Below are positions 8,243 to 16,052 of a stretch of 23,749 nucleotides of DNA, in pieces. The notes beneath the pieces were generated by a model that had not been told where the DNA came from, searched no databases, and was given only the letters and a program-made list of their open reading frames with translations. The stretch spans positions 1-23,749 of the forward strand of contig JAGOVR010000010.1 in NCBI GenBank assembly GCA_018060635.1, written 5' to 3'. Numbering within the stretch: position 1 is the stretch's first letter; each line of letters starts with the position of its first letter. The DNA is from Bacteriovoracaceae bacterium (lineage in GTDB: Bacteria; Bdellovibrionota; Bacteriovoracia; Bacteriovoracales; Bacteriovoracaceae). Position numbers and translations under genes: made by a program.

Positions 8243-8283
8243 CTCCTGATCAATGATTCTAATTACTAAGTATAGACTGTAAA
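8243..8283 (-). promoter_or_regulatory. Promoter and ribosome site for exported protein 3 / M15 peptidase
   Basis: On the minus strand, TTTACA (8278-8283) and TAGAAT (8256-8261) are 16 bases apart, each five of six to consensus. A start near 8249 is just ahead of AGGAG (8243-8247). An overlapping TATACT (8271-8276 region) is an alternative -10 without a good -35. Confidence 0.45.
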
Positions 8284-8310
8284 AAAGCCATTTTCTAAAG
8301 AATTTTTAAG

Positions 8311-8397
8311 ATGAGTGAAAAAAGGCCCAAAGAGTTAGGAGCGATTGCCTTAAATTTAGGGCAGATCCCTTTTCAAAGCTTTCAGCCTGTGGGATAA
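8311..8397 (+). CDS. Possible 28-residue leader peptide or small protein upstream of korA
   Basis: ATG to TAA encodes MSEKRPKELGAIALNLGQIP followed by FQSFQPVG. There is no convincing ribosome binding site, and a 28-codon open frame can occur by chance. It is recorded because the amino-acid composition looks protein-like and because its stop codon overlaps the candidate korA -10 box. Confidence 0.2.
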   Translation: MSEKRPKELGAIALNLGQIPFQSFQPVG

Positions 8398-8400
8398 AAT
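8372..8400 (+). promoter_or_regulatory. Candidate promoter for korA
   Basis: TTCAAA (8372-8377, four of six) and TAAAAT (8395-8400, five of six) are 17 bases apart, giving a start near 8407. AAAGGA (8414-8419) then serves as ribosome binding site. Confidence 0.35.
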
Positions 8401-8426
8401 ACCTTCACAAATTAAAGGATGAAATG

Positions 8427-10259
8427 ATGAAAGAATTAGAACGAGTGGTTATTCGTTTTTCTGGAGATTCAGGGGACGGAATGCAACTTACAGGGGGACA
8501 GTTTTCTTCTACTTCCGCTCACATGGGAAATGAGATTTCTACCTTTCCTGACTTTCCTGCAGAAATTAGGGCCCCAGCAGGAACAGTGGCAGGGGTTTCA
8601 GGTTTTCAAGTGCACATTGGAAGCACAGATGTGGAAACACCTGGGGATGAGCCTGATGTTTTAGTGGCCATGAACCCTGCGGCTTTGAAGGCCAACTTGA
8701 AAGCTTTGCGTAAAGGGGGAGTGATTATAGTTAACATTGACGCTTTTGATGAAAATAATTTGAAGAAAGCAGGATATGCTGTGACTCCTATTGGAACTCA
8801 CGAATTAGAAGATTACAAAGTAGTAGAAGCCCATATTACCACTCAAACCATTGAGTGTATGAAAGATTTAGATCTGGATAATAAATCTAAATCTCGTTGT
8901 AAAAACTTTTATGCTTTGGGTATGACTTACTTCATGTTTAGTCGTGACATAGAGCCTACAATTAAATGGATTCAGGATAGTTTTGGGAAAAAAAGTGCCG
9001 TCTTAGTTGAGGCGAATACGCGCGCTCTTAAAACAGGTTATCATTTTGCTGAAACGATTGAAGCGGTGATTTCTCATTACAAAGTTCCTTCTGCTAAAAT
9101 TACAGCGGGAACTTATCGTCATATCAGTGGGAATCAATCACTTGCATGGGGACTTATTCAAGGAGCGCAAGCCGCCAAACTTCCACTTTTTTTAGGATCG
9201 TATCCGATTACTCCAGCCACAGACATTTTGCATGAGCTTTCTAAATTTAGAAATTTTGGTGTGACCACTTTTCAAGCGGAAGATGAAATAGCCGCAGTCT
9301 GTTCTGCTATTGGAGCCTCTTTTGGTGGAGCTTTGGGAGTGACGACAAGTTCAGGGCCAGGAATTGCACTTAAAGGTGAGGCTATGGGACTGGCAGTCAT
9401 GTATGAACTCCCTTTAGTTGTTGTTAATGTTCAAAGAGGAGGGCCTTCCACAGGACTTCCTACAAAAACAGAACAGGCTGATCTTGGTCAGGCGATGTAT
9501 GGGCGAAATGGTGAGTGCCCTATGATTATTATTGCATCATCCAGACCTAATGATTGTTTTGAAGTGGCCTATGAAGCGGCACGACTGTCACTTGAGTTCA
9601 TGACTCCCGTCATGCTCCTTTCAGATGGATATATTGCTAATGGAGCAGAGCCGTGGTTACTCCCTGACCTTAAAAAATATAGTGAAATTAAAACACGAAA
9701 AATTACTGAACCTAATACCACAGGGGAGAAATTTTTTAGCTATAAAAGAGATGAAAAAACACTTTCACGTCCTTGGGCAAGTCCAGGCCTTTTAGGTTAT
9801 GAACACCGTATTGGTGGTTTGGAAAAAGCAGAGAACACGGGAAATATTTCTTATGACCCTGAAAATCATGAGCGCATGATTCATATTCGTGCCGAAAAAG
9901 TGGCAAGAGTTGCAGAAGCCATTCCTTTGCAAGAACTAGTGGGAGAAAAAACAGGAGATGTCTTAGTTATCTCTTGGGGTGGAACTTATGGAGCCACGCA
10001 TATGGCCGTGCAAGAATTACAAAGATCAGGAAAAAAGGTAAGTCTTATGCATTTGCGCTACCTAAACCCTATGCCTAAAAACGTAGAAGAACTTTTAAAA
10101 GGTTTTAAAAAGATTGTGGTGTGTGAACTGAATTTAGGACAGCTTCGAAATATTTTAAATGCTAAATTTAGCTGTCACGCGGAAGGTATTAATAAAGTAC
10201 AAGGAGTGCCTTTTAAAATTTCAGAACTGGTAGAAAAAATTGGAAATTATTTAAAATAA
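8427..10259 (+). CDS. korA: 2-oxoglutarate:ferredoxin oxidoreductase, alpha (gamma-alpha fused) subunit
   Basis: 610 residues from the ATG at 8427; AAAGGA is 7 bases upstream, and an ATG directly before it at 8424 is equally in frame. The N-terminal ~190 residues are the gamma (catalytic-interface) domain, opening with VVIRFSGDSGDGMQLTGGQ. The alpha domain follows, with the GSYPITPATD motif, then QAEDEIAAVCSAIGASFGGA and TTSSGPGIALKGEAMGLA, typical of 2-oxoacid:acceptor oxidoreductases. The C-terminal ~100 residues are the dimerisation domain. With KorB it oxidatively decarboxylates 2-oxoglutarate to succinyl-CoA with ferredoxin as acceptor. The two-subunit layout with a fused gamma-alpha chain fits the KorAB type. 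No ferredoxin-domain (delta) subunit gene is adjacent. It is first in a run with korB, an epimerase and an RNA methyltransferase. Confidence 0.93.
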   Translation: MKELERVVIRFSGDSGDGMQLTGGQFSSTSAHMGNEISTFPDFPAEIRAPAGTVAGVSGFQVHIGSTDVETPGDEPDVLVAMNPAALKANLKALRKGGVIIVNIDAFDENNLKKAGYAVTPIGTHELEDYKVVEAHITTQTIECMKDLDLDNKSKSRCKNFYALGMTYFMFSRDIEPTIKWIQDSFGKKSAVLVEANTRALKTGYHFAETIEAVISHYKVPSAKITAGTYRHISGNQSLAWGLIQGAQAAKLPLFLGSYPITPATDILHELSKFRNFGVTTFQAEDEIAAVCSAIGASFGGALGVTTSSGPGIALKGEAMGLAVMYELPLVVVNVQRGGPSTGLPTKTEQADLGQAMYGRNGECPMIIIASSRPNDCFEVAYEAARLSLEFMTPVMLLSDGYIANGAEPWLLPDLKKYSEIKTRKITEPNTTGEKFFSYKRDEKTLSRPWASPGLLGYEHRIGGLEKAENTGNISYDPENHERMIHIRAEKVARVAEAIPLQELVGEKTGDVLVISWGGTYGATHMAVQELQRSGKKVSLMHLRYLNPMPKNVEELLKGFKKIVVCELNLGQLRNILNAKFSCHAEGINKVQGVPFKISELVEKIGNYLK

Positions 10260-10271
10260 AAAGGAAATGAT

Positions 10272-11285
10272 ATGACTGATATGCCTGTATATACAAAAAA
10301 AGATTTTACTTCAGATCAAGAAGTGCGTTGGTGTCCTGGGTGTGGAGATTATACTATTCTTGCCGCAGTCCAAATGGTCATGCCTAAAATTGGTAAGAAA
10401 AAAGAAGATATTGTTTTTGTTTCAGGTATTGGTTGTTCTTCTCGTTTTCCCTACTATATGAATACTTACGGAATGCACAGTATTCACGGTCGTGCACCAG
10501 CCGTAGCATCAGGACTAAAACTAGCTAACCCTAATTTAAGTGTGTGGGTAGTGACAGGGGATGGAGACGGTCTTTCTATTGGAGGAAACCATTTTATTCA
10601 CTGTATTCGTAGAAATATGGATCTTAAAATTATTCTTTTTAATAACGAAATTTATGGTCTGACCAAAGGACAATACTCACCGACCTCTAGTATAGGACTT
10701 GTGACTAAATCTACTCCTTACGGTTCTTTAGATAGACCTTTTCAAACAGCATCTATTTCTTTGGGAGCAGAAGCTACTTTCTTTGCACGCACGGTAGATA
10801 ATGACATGAAACATATGCAAGAAGTTTTTTTGCGAGCGGCACAGCATAAAGGAACTGCAGTTATTGAAGTGCTACAAAATTGCGTTATTTTTAATGACGA
10901 AGTTCACGAAGAATTTACTAATAAAGATAAAAAAGATGACACCACTCTACGTTTAGAAAATGGAAAACCTCTTATTTTTGGGAAAGAAAAAAATAAAGGC
11001 GTGCGTATGAATGGAGTCAATCCTGAAGTAGTGACCATTGGAGAAAATGGTATTAGCGAAAAAGATTTGATTGTTCATGATGAAAAAGCGCAACCGCATC
11101 TTTCATATATGTTAAGTCGTTTTGATGCTCCTCATTTCCCAGTGCCACTGGGTGTTTTTCGCTGTGTGGATGCCCCTGTTTATGATACGGATGTGGTCAC
11201 TCAAGGAGAAAAACTTACGGCATCAAAAGGTGCAGGGAGTATGGAAAAACTGCTACGCTCTGGTGAAATCTGGGAAGTAAAATAG
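10272..11285 (+). CDS. korB: 2-oxoglutarate:ferredoxin oxidoreductase, beta subunit (TPP-binding)
   Basis: 337 residues; AAGGAA lies about 6 bases before the ATG, 12 bases after korA ends. The thiamine pyrophosphate motif is present: GDGD (96-99) through N106 and NNEIYGLTKGQ (124-134). Cysteines that bind one [4Fe-4S] cluster in this family are visible: WCPGCG (C21, C24), GIGCSS (C55) and a later Cys in LQNCVIFN. Length and the C-terminal RCVDAPVYD segment are typical of KorB. It completes the heterodimer with KorA in the cytoplasm. Confidence 0.93.
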   Translation: MTDMPVYTKKDFTSDQEVRWCPGCGDYTILAAVQMVMPKIGKKKEDIVFVSGIGCSSRFPYYMNTYGMHSIHGRAPAVASGLKLANPNLSVWVVTGDGDGLSIGGNHFIHCIRRNMDLKIILFNNEIYGLTKGQYSPTSSIGLVTKSTPYGSLDRPFQTASISLGAEATFFARTVDNDMKHMQEVFLRAAQHKGTAVIEVLQNCVIFNDEVHEEFTNKDKKDDTTLRLENGKPLIFGKEKNKGVRMNGVNPEVVTIGENGISEKDLIVHDEKAQPHLSYMLSRFDAPHFPVPLGVFRCVDAPVYDTDVVTQGEKLTASKGAGSMEKLLRSGEIWEVK

Positions 11286-12230
11286 GTGTCTGATTGGAGT
11301 TTAGAAAAAATAACGCTCCATCTGAATGTTCCTTGGAAAATTTCTCGCAACATATCTCTTTATAAAGAAAATTTTATTGTGACTTGTAGACAAGGCGAGT
11401 TAGTGGGGAGAGGAGAAGTTGCCCCTAATATCCGCTACGGCGAAACACCTGAAAAAATTGAAGAAGAATTTGCTTCTTTTTTGCAACAAAATAAAGAACC
11501 TCTCTCTCACGCACTTAAATTTGGATTAGATTCAGCCCGTATTCATTTAGAGTGTCAGCAAAAAAATATAAGTGTGGAAGATTTTTTAGGAGTGCCTAAG
11601 ATCTCTTCCGTTGCCACAGCCTACTCTGTTCCTATGATGGAAATAGGAGAGTTAAAAAGTTATATTGAAAAAATTAAACGCTTCTCTCTTTTGAAAATAA
11701 AGGTGAGTAACGAAACGGCTCGTGAAACACTCAAAGAAATTTTAAAAATAACCAATCAATCACTTATCATTGATCCCAATGAAGCATGGAAAGATGCAGA
11801 TGATCTACTCTCTTTTTTAAACGAATTTAAAAAGGCCCCCATTCGCTTAGTAGAGCAACCCATGCCCGCTAGTTTTAAAGCAGAATATTTAGAGCTTAAA
11901 AAAAAATCACCCTTTCCTATTTTTGCGGATGAATCCATTGAGGATGTGGCAGATTTTTCTTATCTTAAAAATGCTTTTCACGGTGTGAATATAAAACTGA
12001 TGAAGACGGGAAGTTATGCTAAGGCGCGCGATCTTTTACTTGAGGCAAAAAAAAATAATATGCAAACTATGCTAGGGTGTATGGTGGAAACCACACTGGG
12101 AATTTCTTCCGCTATGCACTTAGCAAGCCTTGCAGACGTTTGTGATTTGGATGGATTTCTCCTTATTAAAGATGAACCATTTCACCTGATGAGTGAAGAT
12201 AACGGAATTCTTTCTTATGCACGAACATAA
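11286..12230 (+). CDS. Dipeptide epimerase (L-Ala-D/L-Glu epimerase-like), enolase superfamily
   Basis: 314 residues from a GTG immediately after the korB stop (TAG GTG), with no clear ribosome site, so translation is probably coupled. Enolase-superfamily residues are in place: the K-x-K acid/base pair K137/K139 (LKIKV), metal ligands D163 (IDPNEAW), E190 (VEQP) and D215 (FADES), and the opposing lysine K237 (NIKLMKTG). The D-x-D-G element (CDLDG, 286-290) is the one that binds the dipeptide amino group in L-Ala-D/L-Glu epimerases, which argues against o-succinylbenzoate synthase. The expected reaction is conversion of murein-derived L-Ala-D-Glu to L-Ala-L-Glu. Substrate specificity in this family varies, so the exact dipeptide is uncertain. 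Confidence 0.78.
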   Translation: MSDWSLEKITLHLNVPWKISRNISLYKENFIVTCRQGELVGRGEVAPNIRYGETPEKIEEEFASFLQQNKEPLSHALKFGLDSARIHLECQQKNISVEDFLGVPKISSVATAYSVPMMEIGELKSYIEKIKRFSLLKIKVSNETARETLKEILKITNQSLIIDPNEAWKDADDLLSFLNEFKKAPIRLVEQPMPASFKAEYLELKKKSPFPIFADESIEDVADFSYLKNAFHGVNIKLMKTGSYAKARDLLLEAKKNNMQTMLGCMVETTLGISSAMHLASLADVCDLDGFLLIKDEPFHLMSEDNGILSYART

Positions 12231-13371
12231 AAAATTTAAAGGAATTGTAAGAGGTTATTCCAGCAAAGGTTTAGGCGTTGTGACTCACCCCGATGGTCGA
12301 GTTTTTTTTGTACAAGGTTGTGTGAGAGGAGATGAAGGAATTTTTGAAGAGAAAAGCTTCACAGGAAAATTTGGCTTTGCGGACTTTAAAGAACTGACAC
12401 AAAAATCACCATGGAGAATAGAGTCTCATTGTCCGCATCAAGGCTTTCTACCCAAGATGTGCGGTGGTTGCCCTTGGATGATGATGGATTATCAGGAACA
12501 ACTTTGGGCAAAAATGAATCGTGTAGAATCAGCTTTCAGAAAAGCAGGATTAAAAACAAATATAAGTCCTATACAGGCGGCTCCTCAAACATTTAATTAT
12601 CGCAACCGTGCCAGTTTAAAAACTAACGGGAAAGAGATTGGTTATGTTTCAACTGCGAGTAATATTTTGGCCCCCATAAAAACTTGCATTATTTTGACAG
12701 AAAAAAATCAAGAAACGTTAAAGCAAATAATGAAGTCACTTCCAAGAGATGATTTTAAGACTGGGGAAGGTGAGTGGAATTTTTTAGAAATAGATGAGGA
12801 CACAGATTATTCTCAAGTAAAATTAAATACCCATCTTCCTTTTAAACAAGGGAATACCCAACAAAATATTTTCATGCAAAATTGGGTGAAGGAAAAACTG
12901 GAAGGAATCGCTTCAGGTAAAAAAATTCTAGAACTTTTTTGTGGCTCAGGAAATTTTACGCAAATATTAGCAGACTTAAATTTTTCAGAAATTTGTGCAG
13001 TGGAAGGGGATAAAAAAGCTGTTGAAAAATTAAAACACAAAAACTTAAAAGATACTCAAGTTTTTGTGGCTGATCTTTTTAAAAAAGATATTGCAGATAC
13101 TCTTGCAAGTTTTATCACTTCTCCGCAAATTCTTCTTTTAGACCCTCCCCGTGATGGCATGAAAGAAATAGCTTCAGTTGTAGAGAAATTTTCCTCGCTA
13201 GAAAAAATTATTTCCATTTCTTGTGATCCTGAAACTTGTGCCAGAGATTTAAAAAAATTAGTAGAAAGTGGCTGGCAAATAGAGGAGGTTTTACCTCTCG
13301 ATCAATTTCCCCATACGCCTCATGTGGAGATTTTAGCAACTCTTAAGAAAATAAAACATAACAGAGAATAA
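12217..13371 (+). CDS. TrmA/RlmD-family RNA (uracil-5-)-methyltransferase
   Basis: 384 residues from the ATG at 12217, which overlaps the epimerase gene by 14 bases; a GTG at 12193 would add 8 residues. An N-terminal TRAM-like beta domain (about 8-48) is followed by iron-sulfur cysteines C72, C82, C85 (CGGC) and C157. The Rossmann methyltransferase core has ILELFCGSGNFT (237-248) and LLLDPPRDGM (306-315). The catalytic nucleophile is C336 in SISCDPETCARD, and the general base is E371 in PHVE. The family makes m5U in 23S rRNA or tRNA using S-adenosylmethionine; which site is modified cannot be told from this sequence. Its 3' end overlaps the convergent spmAB gene by 29 bases. Confidence 0.88.
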   Translation: MHEHKKFKGIVRGYSSKGLGVVTHPDGRVFFVQGCVRGDEGIFEEKSFTGKFGFADFKELTQKSPWRIESHCPHQGFLPKMCGGCPWMMMDYQEQLWAKMNRVESAFRKAGLKTNISPIQAAPQTFNYRNRASLKTNGKEIGYVSTASNILAPIKTCIILTEKNQETLKQIMKSLPRDDFKTGEGEWNFLEIDEDTDYSQVKLNTHLPFKQGNTQQNIFMQNWVKEKLEGIASGKKILELFCGSGNFTQILADLNFSEICAVEGDKKAVEKLKHKNLKDTQVFVADLFKKDIADTLASFITSPQILLLDPPRDGMKEIASVVEKFSSLEKIISISCDPETCARDLKKLVESGWQIEEVLPLDQFPHTPHVEILATLKKIKHNRE

Positions 13372-14611
13372 TAGAACTTATGACCGCCACGGCATCAGAA
13401 AACAGAGCACAGAAGACAGCGTAACGAGTTTTTTTAATACCTACGGCCCCACAATAAACGGCCAAAACATAAAAGGTGGTTTCTGAGCTTCCTTGCATAA
13501 CTGCCACCATTTTAGAAATGAGGGAATCCACTCCTTGGGTTTTAATAGTTTCAATCATAAGTCCCCGCGCCCCACTGCCACTTAGAGATTTCATAATTCC
13601 TACTGGAAGAGCTTGCACAAAAAGCATTTTTTCTCCTTGATAGTTCATAATTCCCAGAGAAGTTAAAAGTTGTGCACAAAAAATAAAAATATTTTCCACA
13701 AGATTTAAGAAAAGTTCCATGGCCCCACTAGCTCTAAAAATACCAACAGCTACCAAGATGGCAATGAGGTAGGGAATAATACTAATGGCCACTTGAAAAC
13801 CTTCTTTGGCCCCATGAATAAACTCTTTATAGGCATCCACCTTTTTTAAAAAGGCCATGGTAATAAAAGAGATAATAATAAAAAAGATAAAGGCATTGCC
13901 AAAAAAGAGAGAAAAAGTTTTTAAGCTCTCGGGATTCATTCGCAGGAGAAAAATAATAACTAAAGAAATAAATAGGCACATAGACCCTAAGAGCATTAGT
14001 ACCTGCGGGCGAAACAGGTTTATTTTTTGGAAAAGGGCGGTGCAAATAAGACCAGCTAGTGTGGAAAAAAAGGTTGCTATCAAAATGGGTAGCAAAAGTT
14101 CCATAGGATTGGGGTAGCCTAATTCATAAAGATAAGTGAATACCGTAATAGGAATCAAGGTGACTGAAGCGGTATTGATAACCAAGAACATAATTTGGGA
14201 AGCAGAGGCTTCTTCACTTCCACTATTCAGCTCTTGCAGTTCCTTCATGGCCTTAAGTCCCAAAGGGGTGGCGGCATTATCCAGACCTAGCATATTGGCA
14301 GAAATATTCATCATCATAGAGCCAAAAACAGGATGCCCTGCTGGAATTTCTGGAAAAAAAACTCTAAAAAAAGGAGAGACAAGTTTGGTGATAAAAGAAA
14401 TGGCCCCAGAAGCTTCTCCTATGCGCATAAGACCTAGCCAAAGGGTCATAACACCGGCCAGTCCTAAAGAGACTTCAAAACCTGTTTTGGCCATCTCAAA
14501 GGTTGAACCCATCATAATGTTAAAAATATCTGTATGGCCTAACCAAAGGACCTGATAGAGTCCAGAAAGAGTGGCGATAAGAAAGAGAAAAATCCAAATA
14601 ATATTCAACAT
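13343..14611 (-). CDS. Fused SpmA-SpmB (nucleoside recognition/Gate domain) membrane protein
   Basis: 422 residues with about ten hydrophobic segments, consistent with an inner-membrane protein. The N-terminal half carries the SpmA-type sequence NISANMLGLDNAATPLGLKA (about 103-122). The C-terminal half carries the SpmB-type segment with ALPVGIMKSLSGSGARG and VMQGSSETTFYVLAVY. In Bacillus, SpmA and SpmB are separate proteins needed for spore-core dehydration; fused homologues occur in many non-sporulating Gram-negatives, where the role is unknown and transport is the usual guess. No Shine-Dalgarno sequence is visible before the ATG at 14611. The 3' end overlaps the convergent methyltransferase gene. 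Confidence 0.85.
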   Translation of the reverse strand: MLNIIWIFLFLIATLSGLYQVLWLGHTDIFNIMMGSTFEMAKTGFEVSLGLAGVMTLWLGLMRIGEASGAISFITKLVSPFFRVFFPEIPAGHPVFGSMMMNISANMLGLDNAATPLGLKAMKELQELNSGSEEASASQIMFLVINTASVTLIPITVFTYLYELGYPNPMELLLPILIATFFSTLAGLICTALFQKINLFRPQVLMLLGSMCLFISLVIIFLLRMNPESLKTFSLFFGNAFIFFIIISFITMAFLKKVDAYKEFIHGAKEGFQVAISIIPYLIAILVAVGIFRASGAMELFLNLVENIFIFCAQLLTSLGIMNYQGEKMLFVQALPVGIMKSLSGSGARGLMIETIKTQGVDSLISKMVAVMQGSSETTFYVLAVYCGAVGIKKTRYAVFCALFSDAVAVISSIILCYVLFS

Positions 14612-14659
14612 AGGAAAAGGGTAGCAGAAAGTCCTTCTGCTTGAAACATTGGAAATGCA

Positions 14660-14688
14660 AGAATAGTTGTGACACTTGATGTTATCAA
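14660..14688 (-). promoter_or_regulatory. Candidate promoter for the spmAB fusion, overlapping a small palindrome
   Basis: On the minus strand, TTGATA (14683-14688, five of six) and TATTCT (14660-14665, four of six) are 17 bases apart. The -35 lies inside CTTGAT-GTT-ATCAAG (14675-14689), a 6-base-arm inverted repeat that could be an operator. A second short hairpin, GCAGAA (14624-14629) with TTCTGC (14635-14640), falls in the leader. Confidence 0.35.
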
Positions 14689-14714
14689 GGGTAAATAAAA
14701 GAGTAAAAGATCTC

Positions 14715-14742
14715 TTGTAAACTTACTTAAAAGAGTTTACAA
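14715..14742. repeat. Perfect 9-bp inverted repeat upstream of gltA
   Basis: TTGTAAACT (14715-14723) and AGTTTACAA (14734-14742) are perfect complements with a 10-base spacer. It lies 39 bases before the gltA start codon. It could be a regulator operator or an mRNA leader hairpin. I found no clear -35/-10 pair for gltA; the right arm contains TTTACA, which could act as a -35 only with a short 15-base spacing to TAAATT. Confidence 0.5.
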
Positions 14743-14781
14743 AAAAATATCTTTTTTAAATTCATGTGATTGGGAGTTTTT

Positions 14782-16050
14782 ATGTCAGAGTTGGCTACAC
14801 TTAATCTTTTAGGAAAAACCTACGAACTACCTGTGATGGTAGGAACTGAAAACGAGAAGGCCATCGATATTACAAAACTTCGAGCGCAGACAGGCTATAT
14901 CACCATGGACAGTGGTTATATGAACACAGGGGCCTGTACTTCTAGCATTACTTATTTGGATGGAGAAGAAGGTATTTTGCGTTATCGTGGTATTCCTATT
15001 GAAGAATTAAGTGAGAAATCAAACTTCATGGAAGTTTCTTATTTACTACTAAATGGAAAACTTCCAACTCTCAATGAACTTAACCTTTTTACTCAGAAAA
15101 TTAATCAGTCTGCTCAAATTCCAGAAGGACTTTATAGTCTCCTAGAAAAATATCCTAAGCACAGCCACCCTATGGGACTTCTTTCTGCCATGTTAGTATC
15201 CTTATGCTCTTTTTATCCTGAGCATATTGTTCTTAATATGCAAAAAACACCTGAGCTTATGTTACAAATGATAGGACAAATGAGTGTTTTATCAGCGGCT
15301 ATCTACCGAATGAAGTCAGGACTTCCTTTCATTAAACCCTTGGCAGATCTTAGTTATACTGAAAATTTTTTACAGATGATGTATGGAAAAAATCCTAATC
15401 CCGTGATTGCTAAGGCTTTAGATGTTCTACTCATTTTACACGCAGATCATGAACAAAACTGCTCTACTTCTACCGTACGACTGGTAGGATCTTCTCAGGC
15501 CAATTTATTTGCTTCCCTTTCTGCGGGAGTGACAGCTCTTTGGGGCCCTCTCCATGGTGGAGCGAATCAAGCTGTTTTAGAAATGTTAGAGGCTATTGAA
15601 AAAGATGGTGGTGATTATAAAAAATACTTAAATAAGGCCAAAGATAAAAATGATTCGTTCAAACTTATGGGATTTGGTCATCGTGTATATAAAAATTTTG
15701 ATCCACGAGCAAAGGTCATAAAAAAACAATGTGACCTTGTATTATCTACCCTTAAAATAAATGATCCTCTCTTAGAAGTGGCCAAAGGATTAGAGCAAGA
15801 AGCTTTGAAAGATAGCTACTTTGTGGAAAGAAATCTCTATCCTAATGTGGATTTTTATTCAGGTATTATTTTTAAAGCTTTAGGAATTCCTACTGAAATG
15901 TTTACAGTGATGTTTGCTCTAGGGCGTTTACCAGGATGGATGGCACAGTGGAAAGAAATGAACTTATCTACCCAAACTAAAATTGGGCGACCTCGTCAAA
16001 TCTATGTAGGAGAAGTAAACGTTTCTTACACAGATATTAAAAATCGCTAA
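14782..16050 (+). CDS. gltA: Citrate synthase
   Basis: 422 residues from the ATG at 14782, with GGGAG 5 bases upstream; an in-frame TTG at 14770 is rejected. The catalytic triad is visible: H258 in GPLHGGAN, H300 in GFGHRVYKNFDPRA (the citrate synthase signature) and D357 in PNVDFYSG. HADHEQNCSTSTVR (220-233) and the N-terminal beta-rich region (about 10-70) identify the Gram-negative hexameric type II form, normally about 427 residues. It condenses acetyl-CoA and oxaloacetate to citrate in the cytoplasm. It is divergent from spmAB and is followed after 2 bases by the rsm22-like gene. Confidence 0.96.
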   Translation: MSELATLNLLGKTYELPVMVGTENEKAIDITKLRAQTGYITMDSGYMNTGACTSSITYLDGEEGILRYRGIPIEELSEKSNFMEVSYLLLNGKLPTLNELNLFTQKINQSAQIPEGLYSLLEKYPKHSHPMGLLSAMLVSLCSFYPEHIVLNMQKTPELMLQMIGQMSVLSAAIYRMKSGLPFIKPLADLSYTENFLQMMYGKNPNPVIAKALDVLLILHADHEQNCSTSTVRLVGSSQANLFASLSAGVTALWGPLHGGANQAVLEMLEAIEKDGGDYKKYLNKAKDKNDSFKLMGFGHRVYKNFDPRAKVIKKQCDLVLSTLKINDPLLEVAKGLEQEALKDSYFVERNLYPNVDFYSGIIFKALGIPTEMFTVMFALGRLPGWMAQWKEMNLSTQTKIGRPRQIYVGEVNVSYTDIKNR

Positions 16051-16052
16051 AA

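Noticed and set aside
12193..12216. GTG at 12193 as start of the RNA methyltransferase
   Set aside because: It lies deeper inside the epimerase gene, has no ribosome site, and adds residues before the TRAM-like domain; the ATG at 12217 is preferred, though not proven.
11286..12230. Enolase-superfamily gene as o-succinylbenzoate synthase (menC)
   Set aside because: The DxDG element (CDLDG) and the NIKLMKTG context fit dipeptide epimerases; no other menaquinone gene is nearby.
14136..14555. 139-codon plus-strand open frame
   Set aside because: It is antisense to the spmAB fusion, whose motifs cover this stretch; the translation has no family features and there is no ribosome site.
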